This document shows positions 36,630-45,113 of a stretch of 47,896 nucleotides of DNA, piece by piece. Source of the stretch: JBIOJM01 sp044450785 (GTDB lineage: Bacteria > Planctomycetota > Planctomycetia > Isosphaerales > Isosphaeraceae). The stretch covers positions 1-47,896 of the forward strand of contig JBIOJM010000028.1 of assembly GCA_044450785.1 (NCBI GenBank), written 5' to 3'. Numbering within the stretch: the stretch's first letter is position 1; each line of letters starts with the position of its first letter. The notes beneath the pieces are model-generated. The model was given only the letters and a program-made list of their open reading frames with translations, had not been told where the DNA came from and made no database searches. The position numbers were made by a program, and so were the translations under genes.

Positions 36630-36957
36630 CGGTGTCTCCTTTGGTGGCGACTCAAGAGGCAAACGTCGGGCTGGCCATTCGGCGGAGGTCAGCCATCAAG
36701 CAACGACGAAGAAAATGCGATCGGCCGATATGGTAACACAATGGTGCGAGGCCAGGTTATGATCGAGAGTGGACAACACGGATTTTTGGTGACGGTTCCG
36801 TGACGTGCGAGAGGGGGGCTGGGAGTGTTTTCCTCGCTCGGGCTCGCGGGCGTGCAACTCGAGCGAGAACCGCCCTGAGTGGCCTCAAACCGCGCCGGCC
36901 GGGACTGGCGGGCCTTCTGAATCCCACCGCTGGCCGCGCAGGAATCGAAAAGACACT
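36630..36957. other. 328-bp divergent intergenic region
   Basis: The region separates two divergent genes, the TIM-barrel isomerase and the D-hydroxyacid dehydrogenase. It has an AT-richer core near 36690-36780. No gene, repeat or convincing operator was seen. Promoters for both directions are expected in it. Confidence 0.5.
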
Positions 36958-37929
36958 ATGTCCACCGTGCTGATCACCGCCGAGTCCTTGTACCGTACGG
37001 ACGGTCCTCATATTCCCCTGTTGCGCGCGGCGGGGTTCGAGGTCGTCTACCCTCCTCGGTTGCCGATCACGACCGAGGACGAGACGATCGCAGCCTTGCG
37101 GGGGTTCGCCGCGGTCATCGCGGGGAGCGAGCCGTACACCGAGCGGGTCCTGGCCGGGCTCCCTGAGCTGCGGATCATCTCGCGCTGCGGGGTCGGTTGC
37201 GATTGCATCGACCTCGGGGCCGCGGAGCGCTGCCGTGTCACCGTCGCGATCACACCCGACGCCAACTGCGAGGCGGTCGCGGAGCATGCGCTGGCGCTGC
37301 TCCTGGCGCTGGCGCGGTCGCTCGTGCCCAACGACCGCGACGCGCGGCGGGGCCTCTGGCTGAAGACGCCGCTCGTACCCCTTCGCGGCAACACGATCGG
37401 GCTCGTCGGGCTCGGGCGGATCGGCCGGAGCGTGGCCCGCCGCGCGGCGGCGTTTGGGATGACGGTCCTGGGGTGCGACCCCAAAGTGAGCCCGGGACTC
37501 GCTCGCGAGTACGGCGTCGAGCTGATGGACTTGAATACGCTCCTGGCGCGCTCCGACTTCGTCTCCCTCCACCTCCCCTTGACCGCGGAGACTCGGGGGA
37601 TGTTTGATCGAGACGCGCTCTTGCGGATCAAGCCGGGTGCGTTCCTGATCAACACGTCGCGGGGCGGCCTGATCGTCGAGGCCGACCTGGTCGACGTGTT
37701 GCGGTCCGGTCACCTCGCCGGCGCGGGGCTCGACGTGCTGGTCGACGAGCCCCCATCTCCCGACAACCCACTCCTGGCTCTCGACACCGTTCTCGTGAGC
37801 CCACATGTCGCCGCCAACGACCTTCAGGCGATCGAGGACATGGCCGTAGGCGCCGCGCGGAACATCATCGATCTGTTCCAGGGCAAGATTTCGCCGGCAT
37901 CCCTGGTCACCTCCGAAAAAAGAGGATGA
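36958..37929 (+). CDS. D-2-hydroxyacid dehydrogenase (phosphoglycerate dehydrogenase-like)
   Basis: The 323-aa enzyme starts at 36958. The NAD-binding motif is GLGRIG (151-156) and the active-site set is Arg235 in INTSRGGLIVE, Glu264 in LDVLVDEPP and His283 in SPHVAAND. It lacks the regulatory ACT domain of long phosphoglycerate dehydrogenases, so it may act on another 2-hydroxyacid. The gene is three bases upstream of the metallo-beta-lactamase-fold gene and probably forms an operon with it. Confidence 0.88.
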   Translation: MSTVLITAESLYRTDGPHIPLLRAAGFEVVYPPRLPITTEDETIAALRGFAAVIAGSEPYTERVLAGLPELRIISRCGVGCDCIDLGAAERCRVTVAITPDANCEAVAEHALALLLALARSLVPNDRDARRGLWLKTPLVPLRGNTIGLVGLGRIGRSVARRAAAFGMTVLGCDPKVSPGLAREYGVELMDLNTLLARSDFVSLHLPLTAETRGMFDRDALLRIKPGAFLINTSRGGLIVEADLVDVLRSGHLAGAGLDVLVDEPPSPDNPLLALDTVLVSPHVAANDLQAIEDMAVGAARNIIDLFQGKISPASLVTSEKRG

Positions 37930-37932
37930 GCC

Positions 37933-38595
37933 ATGCGGATCACGTGGTACGGCCACGCGGCATTCCTGATCGAGACGCAGAACTTGCGGATCATCCTCGA
38001 CCCCTACCGTTCGCCGGACTCGGGGGGATACGAGCCGATCAACGAGCCGGCCGATCTCGTGGTCGTGAGCCATGAAAACGACCGCTACCACAGCCACCTT
38101 GGCCAGATCATCCCGCCTTTCGAGACGGTTCGGGCGCTCGAGCTGCCGGCCGAAGGAAAGGTCATCCGGGGCATCCGGTTCGAGTCGGTCCACGTCTTCG
38201 AGACGCCCGAGCGGTTGCCCGAAGACGAGGTCACGCTCGTCCATTTCCACTCCGAGGATCTGCACCTCGTGTTCCTGGGCGACCTCGGTCATCCGCTTGC
38301 CGAGATCGAGCTGGCGCCGGTGCGCGGAGCCGAAATCGTCCTGGCGGCCGCCGGCGGCCCGCCCACGATCGACTATCCCGAGATCCCCGCGCTGCTCGAC
38401 GCCATCGCTCCGCGGATCGTCGTGCCGATGCACTTCAAGACGCCCAAGATCAACCTCAACATCCAGCCGCTGGAACGATTTCTGGAAGTGCTGCCCGGCG
38501 ACCCGATCGAACGGCGAGGGACCAGCTCGATTGAGATCACGCGCGCGACGCTCCCCGCGCAGCGGACGATCGTCGTCCTCGAGCACGCACGGTAA
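37933..38595 (+). CDS. MBL-fold protein with altered metal motif
   Basis: The 220-aa protein resembles UPF0173-type metallo-beta-lactamase proteins in its start (MRITWYGHAAFLIE), LDPY and the late segments VFLGDLGHP and VPMHFKT. The HxHxDH motif is not present: the equivalent loop reads SHENDRYHSHLG, so ligand residues are partly replaced. Two terminal His positions remain. Hydrolase activity is therefore uncertain; a role in sugar or phosphonate metabolism with the adjoining dehydrogenase is a guess from context only. Confidence 0.8.
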   Translation: MRITWYGHAAFLIETQNLRIILDPYRSPDSGGYEPINEPADLVVVSHENDRYHSHLGQIIPPFETVRALELPAEGKVIRGIRFESVHVFETPERLPEDEVTLVHFHSEDLHLVFLGDLGHPLAEIELAPVRGAEIVLAAAGGPPTIDYPEIPALLDAIAPRIVVPMHFKTPKINLNIQPLERFLEVLPGDPIERRGTSSIEITRATLPAQRTIVVLEHAR

Positions 38596-38613
38596 AGCGC
38601 GGGGAAGAGGGTA

Positions 38614-38823
38614 TCACTTTGCTCTCGTCGTCCTGAGACGCTTGGCCACTGGGACCGGCTCGAAGCGAATGCCGTTGTCACCGGGATAGGGTTGGCGGTG
38701 GTCATGCCGGTTCTTGAGGATCATCACCGGTATCTTTTCAGGGAAAGCGGCGCAGTGCATCGGCTTGCCGGTTTCATGAGGAAAGCGGTGCTTGCAATCA
38801 AGGCATTGAGGTATCATGATCAT
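38614..38823 (-). CDS. Small CxxC protein, copy 1
   Basis: The 69-aa protein (MIMIPQCLDCKHRF...) has a CxxC pair and a third Cys in HCAAFPEKIP. It ends with the block HRQPYPGDNGIRFEPVPVAK and a basic tail. It is nearly identical in layout to the protein at 38959-39162, and both belong to a small uncharacterised family I recall only as hypothetical proteins. The three Cys and a nearby His could bind zinc. It is the last gene of a tandem duplication. Confidence 0.7.
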   Translation of the reverse strand: MIMIPQCLDCKHRFPHETGKPMHCAAFPEKIPVMILKNRHDHRQPYPGDNGIRFEPVPVAKRLRTTRAK

Positions 38824-38844
38824 TGTCGCGGCCCTCTTAGTTTT

Positions 38845-38928
38845 TCATTTCCGTGCCGAAGCAATGCCGTAATTGGCGGCGATCTGAGAGGTTCGCTGGG
38901 TGGCGGCTTCGGAGTGACTCTTCATCAT
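38845..38928 (-). pseudogene. Shortened copy of small upstream gene
   Basis: The frame encodes about 27 residues with SQIAANYGIASA, which matches AQIAARYGIASA of the 73-residue gene at 39083-39304. A TGA shortly after truncates it. It lies 21 bases before the CxxC gene copy 1. It is probably the decayed first half of a duplicated two-gene unit, but a real very short peptide is not excluded. Confidence 0.45.
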
Positions 38929-38958
38929 CGCTCGCGCAGCGCCGAGGAGAAGAGTGAA

Positions 38959-39165
38959 TCACTTCGCTCTCGTCTTCCTGCGAGGCTTGGCCACTGGGAC
39001 TGGCTCGAAGCGAATGCCGTTGTCACCGGGATAAGCTTCTCGGTGGTTATGAAGATTTTTTAGGATTGCCGATGGGATCTCTTCAGGAAATGCCGAGCAA
39101 TGCATCAGCTCGGAAGGGGCTCTCGGCAGAAGATGTCTGCATCTGAGACACTGAGGCAACATCAT
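38959..39165 (-). CDS. Small CxxC protein, copy 2
   Basis: The product has 68 residues from the ATG at 39165 (67 from 39162) and contains LPQCLRCRHLLP, HCSAFPEEIP and the block HREAYPGDNGIRFEPVPVAK. It matches copy 1 at most conserved positions. The start lies inside the end of the 73-aa gene in another frame, so the two overlap. The frame is open upstream to 39294, but that part is antisense-like sequence and the shorter start is preferred by comparison with copy 1. Confidence 0.68.
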   Translation of the reverse strand: MMLPQCLRCRHLLPRAPSELMHCSAFPEEIPSAILKNLHNHREAYPGDNGIRFEPVPVAKPRRKTRAK

Positions 39166-39304
39166 CGGAGTGCATCCTGAGGATATCACCATCGAACTTC
39201 TGCCAGAGTAGTTGCTCTGATTCATGCAAGGGAGCCGAAGCAATACCGTATCGCGCGGCGATCTGTGCGGCTCGCTTGAGGGCGGGCTCGACATGGTGTT
39301 TCAT
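39083..39304 (-). CDS. Small helical protein coupled to FtsX gene
   Basis: This 73-aa product (MKHHVEPALKRAAQIAAR...) begins with ATG at 39304, whose A is also the last base of the permease TAA: the junction is TAATG. Such stop-start fusion implies translational re-initiation from the permease mRNA. The N-terminal 25 residues form an amphipathic helix. The region is lower in GC than the permease genes. No function is recognised. Confidence 0.55.
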   Translation of the reverse strand: MKHHVEPALKRAAQIAARYGIASAPLHESEQLLWQKFDGDILRMHSDDVASVSQMQTSSAESPFRADALLGIS

Positions 39305-40467
39305 TATAGCTCGCGCAAGGCCGAGATGACATCCAGCCGCACCGCCCGCAGGGCGGGGAGCATGCCGCCGAAGAGGCCCATGGCCAGGGTCATCAAGAGC
39401 GCGACGCCGATGACCAGCGGTCCGAAGCGGAACGCGACGGTGATCGAGGCAAAGCTATTGAAGTCGCTGGTCTCGTAGGTCAAGGCATTGAGAGGAATCG
39501 TCGCCAGCAGGCCGGCTGCTCCACCGAGCCCGCAGAGGAGGAGCGACTCGCCCATGAAGCTGATCAGGATGTCGAGCTGAGAGAACCCCAGCGCCCGCAT
39601 GGTTCCAATCTCGCGGGTCCGCGCGCTGACGGCGGCGAACATGGTATTGGCCGACGAGAACATCGCGCCGAAGGTTAAAAGCACGGCGATCATCGTGCCG
39701 GCGACCTTGAGAAAAATGCCCGAGCGACTCTGGGTCTCGAAGTAGACCGCCTCGGGGGTCGCCGCCAGCCTGAACCGGACGTCGTCGTTGATGGTCTTCT
39801 GGAGAGTGTCGTAATCCGCTGAGCTGGCCGCTCGGAGCTGAACGCAGGAGACGGAGCCTTCGCGGCCGGTATTCTTCTCGACGTCCTTCAGATCGGCCCA
39901 CACTTCGCTCTCGGCCGCGCTGCCGCCGGCGGTGAACGTGCCGACGACCCGATAGATTTCCTTGTCGCCGAAGTTGAGGATGCCGCCGACCTGCGCTCCT
40001 TTGAAGCGCATCGACATCTTCTTGCTGACAATGCACTCTCCCCTGCCGTCGACGAAGTCCGCGCCGTCGACGATCTTGAAATCAGGCCGCAGCTTGCGCG
40101 AAGCCTGCTGCACGCCGCGAATGATGATGTTGGTCTTCGTCCCGTTCTGCCGCTCGGCGATCGGGATGTTCAGCAGCTCCTTGGCGGCCAGCGGATGGCC
40201 TTCGTTGTCGCGGGCGATGCCCGGCAGCGTGAGGATCTCGTCGGCCTTGACGGTTTCGAACCCGCCAGTGGTTTCGGTCGAGGACCCCTTGCGCATCACG
40301 ATCAGGTCGAGCGGTTCGCCGGAGATCGTCAGGCTGTGCTCCAGGCCATCCACCAGGCCGAAGAGGATGCACGACGACCACACGACCAGGCCGGTGCCCA
40401 GGACGGTCATGAGGGTCGTCTTCCAGCGGACGCGCAGGTTCCGGACGTTGTATTTGAGCGGGATCAT
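39304..40467 (-). CDS. FtsX-like ABC permease, second copy
   Basis: The 387-aa membrane protein of the MacB/FtsX type has an N-terminal helix (TTLMTVLGTGLVVWSSCILF), a large periplasmic MacB-PCD-type domain (about 45-260), then three helices, with GTMRALGFSQLDILISFMGE as the signature that touches the ATPase. It lies six bases downstream of the first permease gene and probably forms a heterodimer with it. The C-terminus ends PALRAVRLDVISALREL. Confidence 0.9.
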   Translation of the reverse strand: MIPLKYNVRNLRVRWKTTLMTVLGTGLVVWSSCILFGLVDGLEHSLTISGEPLDLIVMRKGSSTETTGGFETVKADEILTLPGIARDNEGHPLAAKELLNIPIAERQNGTKTNIIIRGVQQASRKLRPDFKIVDGADFVDGRGECIVSKKMSMRFKGAQVGGILNFGDKEIYRVVGTFTAGGSAAESEVWADLKDVEKNTGREGSVSCVQLRAASSADYDTLQKTINDDVRFRLAATPEAVYFETQSRSGIFLKVAGTMIAVLLTFGAMFSSANTMFAAVSARTREIGTMRALGFSQLDILISFMGESLLLCGLGGAAGLLATIPLNALTYETSDFNSFASITVAFRFGPLVIGVALLMTLAMGLFGGMLPALRAVRLDVISALREL

Positions 40468-40473
40468 GGCGGC

Positions 40474-41667
40474 TCAGATCACCCTCCTCAAGCCGTCGAC
40501 GACCGAGAGATTGGCAGCCCGCACGGCCGGATACAGGCCACTGGCCAACCCGATCAGGAGCGAGACCGTCACGCCCTCTAGGGCAATGTCCCAGGGAACG
40601 TAGTAGAAGGGGAGAAAGCCGGCGGTGAACCGCGAAAGATCGACCACATCGCACAAGGCCTTGCTACCCAGCGAACCGATGATGCCTCCAAATCCCGCGA
40701 CCAGGACGGCCTCGGCCAGGACCATGAACAGCACTAACCGCCGACTGAAGCCGATCGCCTTGAGCACGGCCACCTCGCAGGTCCGCTCGCGCATCGCCAT
40801 GGCCATCGAATTGCCCGCGACGCAGAGGAGCGAGACGATCACCGCCAGGCTGATGATGCGGATCATCCCTTTCATGTCGCCGAGCATCTCCTCGAACATC
40901 TTGCCGAAGGCTTCCTCGGTCTGCGTTCGCATCGGAAAGTCGCTGTTCCGGTACATTCCATCAATTTTCTTGCACAAGGGCGCCATGTCGTCGCCGGTCT
41001 TGCACTTGATGAAAATCATGCCCGCGTTGCCCGAGATGCGGGCGCTCGCGGGCGTCGAGGACGAGCCTCGGAACACGACTCGCTTCAAGACTTCGTCGAA
41101 GTAGTCCCAGCGCACCAGGCACATCCGCAGGTCAGTGTGGCCCGGCCCGTCGTAGATTCCGCGGATCGTGAGGCTCAGGTCCACCGGATAGGCGTCGCCC
41201 TTCAGCGGCAAGACATCGTTCACCTTGAGCTTCTTCTCGGTGGCGAGCTTGCGTCCGATCACACAGCCGTCCTTGTTCTCCTGGAACGCCTTGAGCTGCT
41301 CCGGGGGAATTGTCAACTCGTCCATGATCGTGAAGACCGTGTCGGCATCGACCCCAAACTGCGCAAATGGCATTATCTCGTCCTGATACTTGCCGCCGAT
41401 CCAGCAGAACGGCGACGCGGCGATGATGCCGTCGAGCTGAGCGATCTCCTTGACTCGCGAGATCGGAATCATGCCGGCGAACCCGTTGGCGTTGAGCGAC
41501 GCAATGCGGTTATGGATCCGCGCCGCGGCGGTCGCTTCGTCGTTGATCGCGAAGAACGACAGCAGGATCATCATCAAGAACAGGCAGATGCCGGTCGAGG
41601 CAACCGTCAGCATCGACCGCACGGGGTTGCGCCTGGCATTACGGAGGATGTAGGTGAAGTATTTCAT
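40474..41667 (-). CDS. FtsX-like ABC permease, first copy
   Basis: The 397-aa membrane protein has an N-terminal helix (SMLTVASTGICLFLMMILLS), a periplasmic domain of about 230 residues, and three C-terminal helices with VLKAIGFSRRLVLFMVLAE. It overlaps the ATPase gene by four bases (ATGA). It should be one half of the membrane part of the transporter. The two permeases share topology but are clearly diverged. Confidence 0.9.
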   Translation of the reverse strand: MKYFTYILRNARRNPVRSMLTVASTGICLFLMMILLSFFAINDEATAAARIHNRIASLNANGFAGMIPISRVKEIAQLDGIIAASPFCWIGGKYQDEIMPFAQFGVDADTVFTIMDELTIPPEQLKAFQENKDGCVIGRKLATEKKLKVNDVLPLKGDAYPVDLSLTIRGIYDGPGHTDLRMCLVRWDYFDEVLKRVVFRGSSSTPASARISGNAGMIFIKCKTGDDMAPLCKKIDGMYRNSDFPMRTQTEEAFGKMFEEMLGDMKGMIRIISLAVIVSLLCVAGNSMAMAMRERTCEVAVLKAIGFSRRLVLFMVLAEAVLVAGFGGIIGSLGSKALCDVVDLSRFTAGFLPFYYVPWDIALEGVTVSLLIGLASGLYPAVRAANLSVVDGLRRVI

Positions 41668-42386
41668 GAGGCGGCCGAGATCGGGCTCCCGGGCACGGCT
41701 TGATCCACCAGCCGGCCTTTATCGAGATGGAGCGTGGTGGTGGCGCGCTGCGCGGCCAGCGGGTCATGCGTGACCATGATGATGGTTTTTTGAAAGTCCT
41801 TGTCGCGGTTGAGCTGTTCCATCAGTTGAAGGATCTCGCCGCCGGTGGTGCGGTCGAGATCACCGGTCGGCTCGTCGGCGACCAGCAGAAAAGGGTCGGT
41901 GACGATGGCGCGCGCGATGCAAACGCGCTGCTCCTGGCCGCCGGAGAGCTGGCGGGGGTAGTGATGCTCGCGGCCGGTGAGCCCGACGATATTGAGGGCC
42001 GACGTGACGTGCTGGCGCCGCTCGCGGCGCGAAAGATGGGTCAAGAGGAGCGGCAGCTCGACGTTCTCGAAAGCCGTGAGCACCGGGATCAAGTTGTAGG
42101 TCTGGAAGATGAATCCGACATTATGGGCCCGCCAGCGCGTGATCCGCGACTCGGAGAGCTCGCCCAGGTCCTGACCATGGACGATCACCTTGCCACGGGT
42201 CGCGCGGTCGAGGCCGGCGATCAGGTTCAAGAGGGTGGTCTTGCCCGAACCCGAGGGGCCCATCAAGGCCAGGAATTCACCTTGCTCGACGGTGAGATCG
42301 AGGCCGACCAGGACCGGTATCACGAACTCGTCGCGCCGGTATTCCTTGTCGACGGAACGCAAGACGATCGAGGGCATATCGGCCAT
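41664..42386 (-). CDS. MacB/LolD-type ABC transporter ATPase
   Basis: The 240-aa ATPase has Walker A GPSGSGKTT (43-51), signature LSGGQEQRVCIARAI, Walker B LLVADEPTGDLD and a switch His in MVTHDPLAAQRA. This class powers MacB- or LolCDE-type machines that push substrates across the outer envelope without direct membrane transport. It follows the HlyD gene by 37 bases and overlaps the first permease. Confidence 0.95.
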   Translation of the reverse strand: MADMPSIVLRSVDKEYRRDEFVIPVLVGLDLTVEQGEFLALMGPSGSGKTTLLNLIAGLDRATRGKVIVHGQDLGELSESRITRWRAHNVGFIFQTYNLIPVLTAFENVELPLLLTHLSRRERRQHVTSALNIVGLTGREHHYPRQLSGGQEQRVCIARAIVTDPFLLVADEPTGDLDRTTGGEILQLMEQLNRDKDFQKTIIMVTHDPLAAQRATTTLHLDKGRLVDQAVPGSPISAAS

Positions 42387-42423
42387 GGATCAGAAACCTT
42401 TCGCTATCGGCGTCCCAGCACCC

Positions 42424-43707
42424 TTAATCGGCGAGCCGGACGATTTCGTTCTCGTGGAGAGTTTTGATGGGGCTCAAGACAACGGACTCGCCCGGCTCGA
42501 GGCCCGACTCGACCCGCGCCAGTGCGTCGGTGGTCGTCGCCACCTCCACCCGTCGCTTGCGGAGCACATTCTTCGGGCCCGCGACCCAGACATGGTCGTG
42601 CCCGTTCTCCTGGAAAACGGCCGATTTGGGAACGAACACATACGAGCGGTTTCCATCCCGGCTCGCCCCAGTCCGGTTGGGAAGGAAATGGACCGTGGCG
42701 GCCAGCTCGGGGAAGAGCTTGTCGTCGGGGTCGAGGATCTCAACCTTGACCTTGACCGTGCCGCGAGTCCGGTCGCCCATCGGGAGCACTTGCCTGAGCC
42801 TGCCGCGGTATCGCTTCGAGGGAATTGCGCTCACCGACACTTCGGCCGGCTGATCCGTGGTGATCCGCGAGAGCATGCCCTCGGAGATGTCGGTCTCGAC
42901 ATCCATTTTCTCAAGGTTGGCGATGGTCACAACGGCCGTCCGACCCAGCGACGAGCTCATCGCCATCGGGCTGATGATCTCACCCTCCTCGCCCTGCTTT
43001 TCCACGACCGTGCCGTCGAACGGGGCGTAAAGGTGCATCGTGACGATCGTGGCCTTGATCTCCTCGACGTTGGATTTCATCAGCTTGACGCCGGCTTCCA
43101 GGGCCATCACCCGCGCTGCCGCTTTCTTGTGCGCCGCCTGCGCTTTCTCGGAGTCCTCCGTGGTGATTTTCTTGAGAGCATAGAGCCGGGCCACCCGCCG
43201 ATCCTCGCGCTCCTTTTCCCACACGTCAGCCCGGGCTTCTTCCAGCTCAGCCTCGGTGCGCAGCGTCTGCGCTTCCCGCGAGGCCAGCATCGCCTTGAGA
43301 TCATTGTGTTCGATGACGGCGAGTGTGTCGCCTTTCTTGACCTTCATCCCCTCCTCGACGCACATCCGCTCGACCCGGCCGGCGAGCTTCGTGCCGATCA
43401 TCGCTTGATACCGCGACTTCAAGTATCCCTTGGCGGTGAGCAGCTTCTCCGCTTCCCCCGTCGTCATCCGCTGGACCAGCCCCACGGTGACCACCGGTCG
43501 AGACCGCATTTGATCGTACTGACGAAGAGCGTAGACGCCGGCGGCCGCCAAAATTCCCAGAGGGATCATCCACAATAACCAGGAGAGGAAACGCAGTCCG
43601 CCACCGCGGCGGCGCGGCGTTTTCCCTTGCCCCTTTTGCTGGAATTCCTCCCAGCCGGGACGATCGATCTTCAGCGAGGCGAGTTCCTCGCGCAGCGTGC
43701 TCGCCAT
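42424..43707 (-). CDS. HlyD/MacA-type periplasmic adaptor
   Basis: This 427-aa membrane fusion protein has a cytoplasmic N-terminus, one helix at about 40-58 (LSWLLWMIPLGILAAAGVYA), a lipoyl/barrel-sandwich domain (VKKGDTLAVIEHNDLKAML), a helical hairpin (about 165-235) and a beta-barrel domain. It belongs to the RND/MacA adaptor family and is the first gene of the operon with ATPase and two permeases. No outer-membrane TolC-like gene is nearby. Confidence 0.9.
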   Translation of the reverse strand: MASTLREELASLKIDRPGWEEFQQKGQGKTPRRRGGGLRFLSWLLWMIPLGILAAAGVYALRQYDQMRSRPVVTVGLVQRMTTGEAEKLLTAKGYLKSRYQAMIGTKLAGRVERMCVEEGMKVKKGDTLAVIEHNDLKAMLASREAQTLRTEAELEEARADVWEKEREDRRVARLYALKKITTEDSEKAQAAHKKAAARVMALEAGVKLMKSNVEEIKATIVTMHLYAPFDGTVVEKQGEEGEIISPMAMSSSLGRTAVVTIANLEKMDVETDISEGMLSRITTDQPAEVSVSAIPSKRYRGRLRQVLPMGDRTRGTVKVKVEILDPDDKLFPELAATVHFLPNRTGASRDGNRSYVFVPKSAVFQENGHDHVWVAGPKNVLRKRRVEVATTTDALARVESGLEPGESVVLSPIKTLHENEIVRLAD

Positions 43708-43872
43708 GGAATACCTCGAGCCTGGCGGTTCGATTCACGTCACTCGCGAATCAGCAAGAGTGATACATTGTGAAAATTATAACGATGCGGCGGCATGACG
43801 TCGAGTCGGATGGGCGTGTCCCCGCCTGTCGCAGCGAGGTATTCGATCGCTCCGGGGGATTATTGGGCCGGC

Positions 43873-44868
43873 TCAAGGCGATAGGTCGGAGTCGGGGGCC
43901 GGAACCGATGACTTGCCGGGGACGGGGTCGACTTTGAGCGTGTAAATCTTGCTCCGTTCATTGAGCGCACTGAACTTGCCGTGGTGGACAGTCACCTTGC
44001 CGTCGTGCTTGACGCGGACCTGCCAGTGGGTCGGCCTGGCGATACCGCCGAAGCCTCCCCAGTAAACGACATACCACTTGTAGGTTCCCGAAGGACCGGG
44101 GCCCTTGATCTTTTTGGAGCCCGGCCCTTCCGACTCGACCAGCCAGTAAATATTCTCGGGCCCGAATCCCTTCGTATTGTCGACGTCGAGCTCGCCCCCC
44201 TGCCTGCCCTTGGGGTCTTCCCAGTAAATCTCCTTGCCGCCCGGCTCGAGGACATGAAGGTCGAGGTCGACGTTGTCGGTGTTCCAGATCAAGGTGAACT
44301 GAGGGTCGCCGACCTTGACGGTGACGCCGTGGATCAGCTCGCCGCCTTCACCGAAGCGGGCCAGGCCGAAACCGTCACCATCGCCGGCGCCGGGGTTGTT
44401 GTTGGGTGCGCCTCCACCGCCGGTTGGTTTCTTGGCGGTCCGAAACCGGATCTCGGGCTCGATCGTCTTGAGCTCGAGCTGAGCCAGAGAGAGCGAATCC
44501 GCGGCGAGCTCGGTATCGACCAGCGGCGGGGCCGGCATGGGCAAAGGCGTATTCAGGCCACCCGTCAACGTCTCACCTTCGATGACACCGTTCGGCGAGC
44601 CGGCCAGCCGCGAGTCGAATTTCACGGGTTCGTTCAGGCGGGGCGCGAAATACCAGAAGGCCAGGATGACCAGCAGGATCGCGTGCATGGTCACCGAGCC
44701 GGCCCAGCTCTTGAGGATTTCGGCATCCCTCCAATCCCATTCCGGGGGAGGGCCCGGCACGTCCACCGGCAACGCGGGCGCGGGGCGCTCCGGCAACCGG
44801 GCGATCGGCACTTGCAAGCCGGCCGCTTTCGCCGATCGAACTTGTGTTGGGCTCGCCGACATCGCCAC
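43873..44868 (-). CDS. Membrane-anchored DUF2135-like protein
   Basis: The 331-aa product has a proline-rich cytoplasmic N-terminus, one membrane helix at about 58-75 (TMHAILLVILAFWYFAPRL), a Pro-rich linker with Gly/Asn run (GGGGAPNNNPGAGDGDG), and a beta-rich C-terminal domain with WNTDNVDLDLHVLEPGGKE and LDVDNTKGFGPENIYW, which matches the DUF2135 (YfaP-like) signature. The DxDLHV segment is typical of this domain. Its role is unknown; it sits outside the cytoplasmic membrane. Confidence 0.78.
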   Translation of the reverse strand: MAMSASPTQVRSAKAAGLQVPIARLPERPAPALPVDVPGPPPEWDWRDAEILKSWAGSVTMHAILLVILAFWYFAPRLNEPVKFDSRLAGSPNGVIEGETLTGGLNTPLPMPAPPLVDTELAADSLSLAQLELKTIEPEIRFRTAKKPTGGGGAPNNNPGAGDGDGFGLARFGEGGELIHGVTVKVGDPQFTLIWNTDNVDLDLHVLEPGGKEIYWEDPKGRQGGELDVDNTKGFGPENIYWLVESEGPGSKKIKGPGPSGTYKWYVVYWGGFGGIARPTHWQVRVKHDGKVTVHHGKFSALNERSKIYTLKVDPVPGKSSVPAPDSDLSP

Positions 44869-45113
44869 ACTCGATTCCCGGCGCCATGGGGCCGGTCCGG
44901 AACGCCGACGTCACATTCGGCCGTGTGATCCGAACCGTCCGGAGACGGGCCAGACCCATTCGATCAGAATGACAGTTTACCATGCGTCGTCGAGAACTCG
45001 AAAGCTCAAATCAGTTGCGGATCAGGACCTCGGCGGTTACAAGAGGGAAGGGCGGAGGACGGAGGGCGGAGAGCGGAAGGGAACACCGGGGCACTAAGGA
45101 CCGGAGACCGTCG

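Noticed and set aside
36757..38586. A minus-strand open frame of about 609 codons
   Set aside because: It lies opposite two clear genes (hydroxyacid dehydrogenase and MBL-fold protein) and shows no family features.
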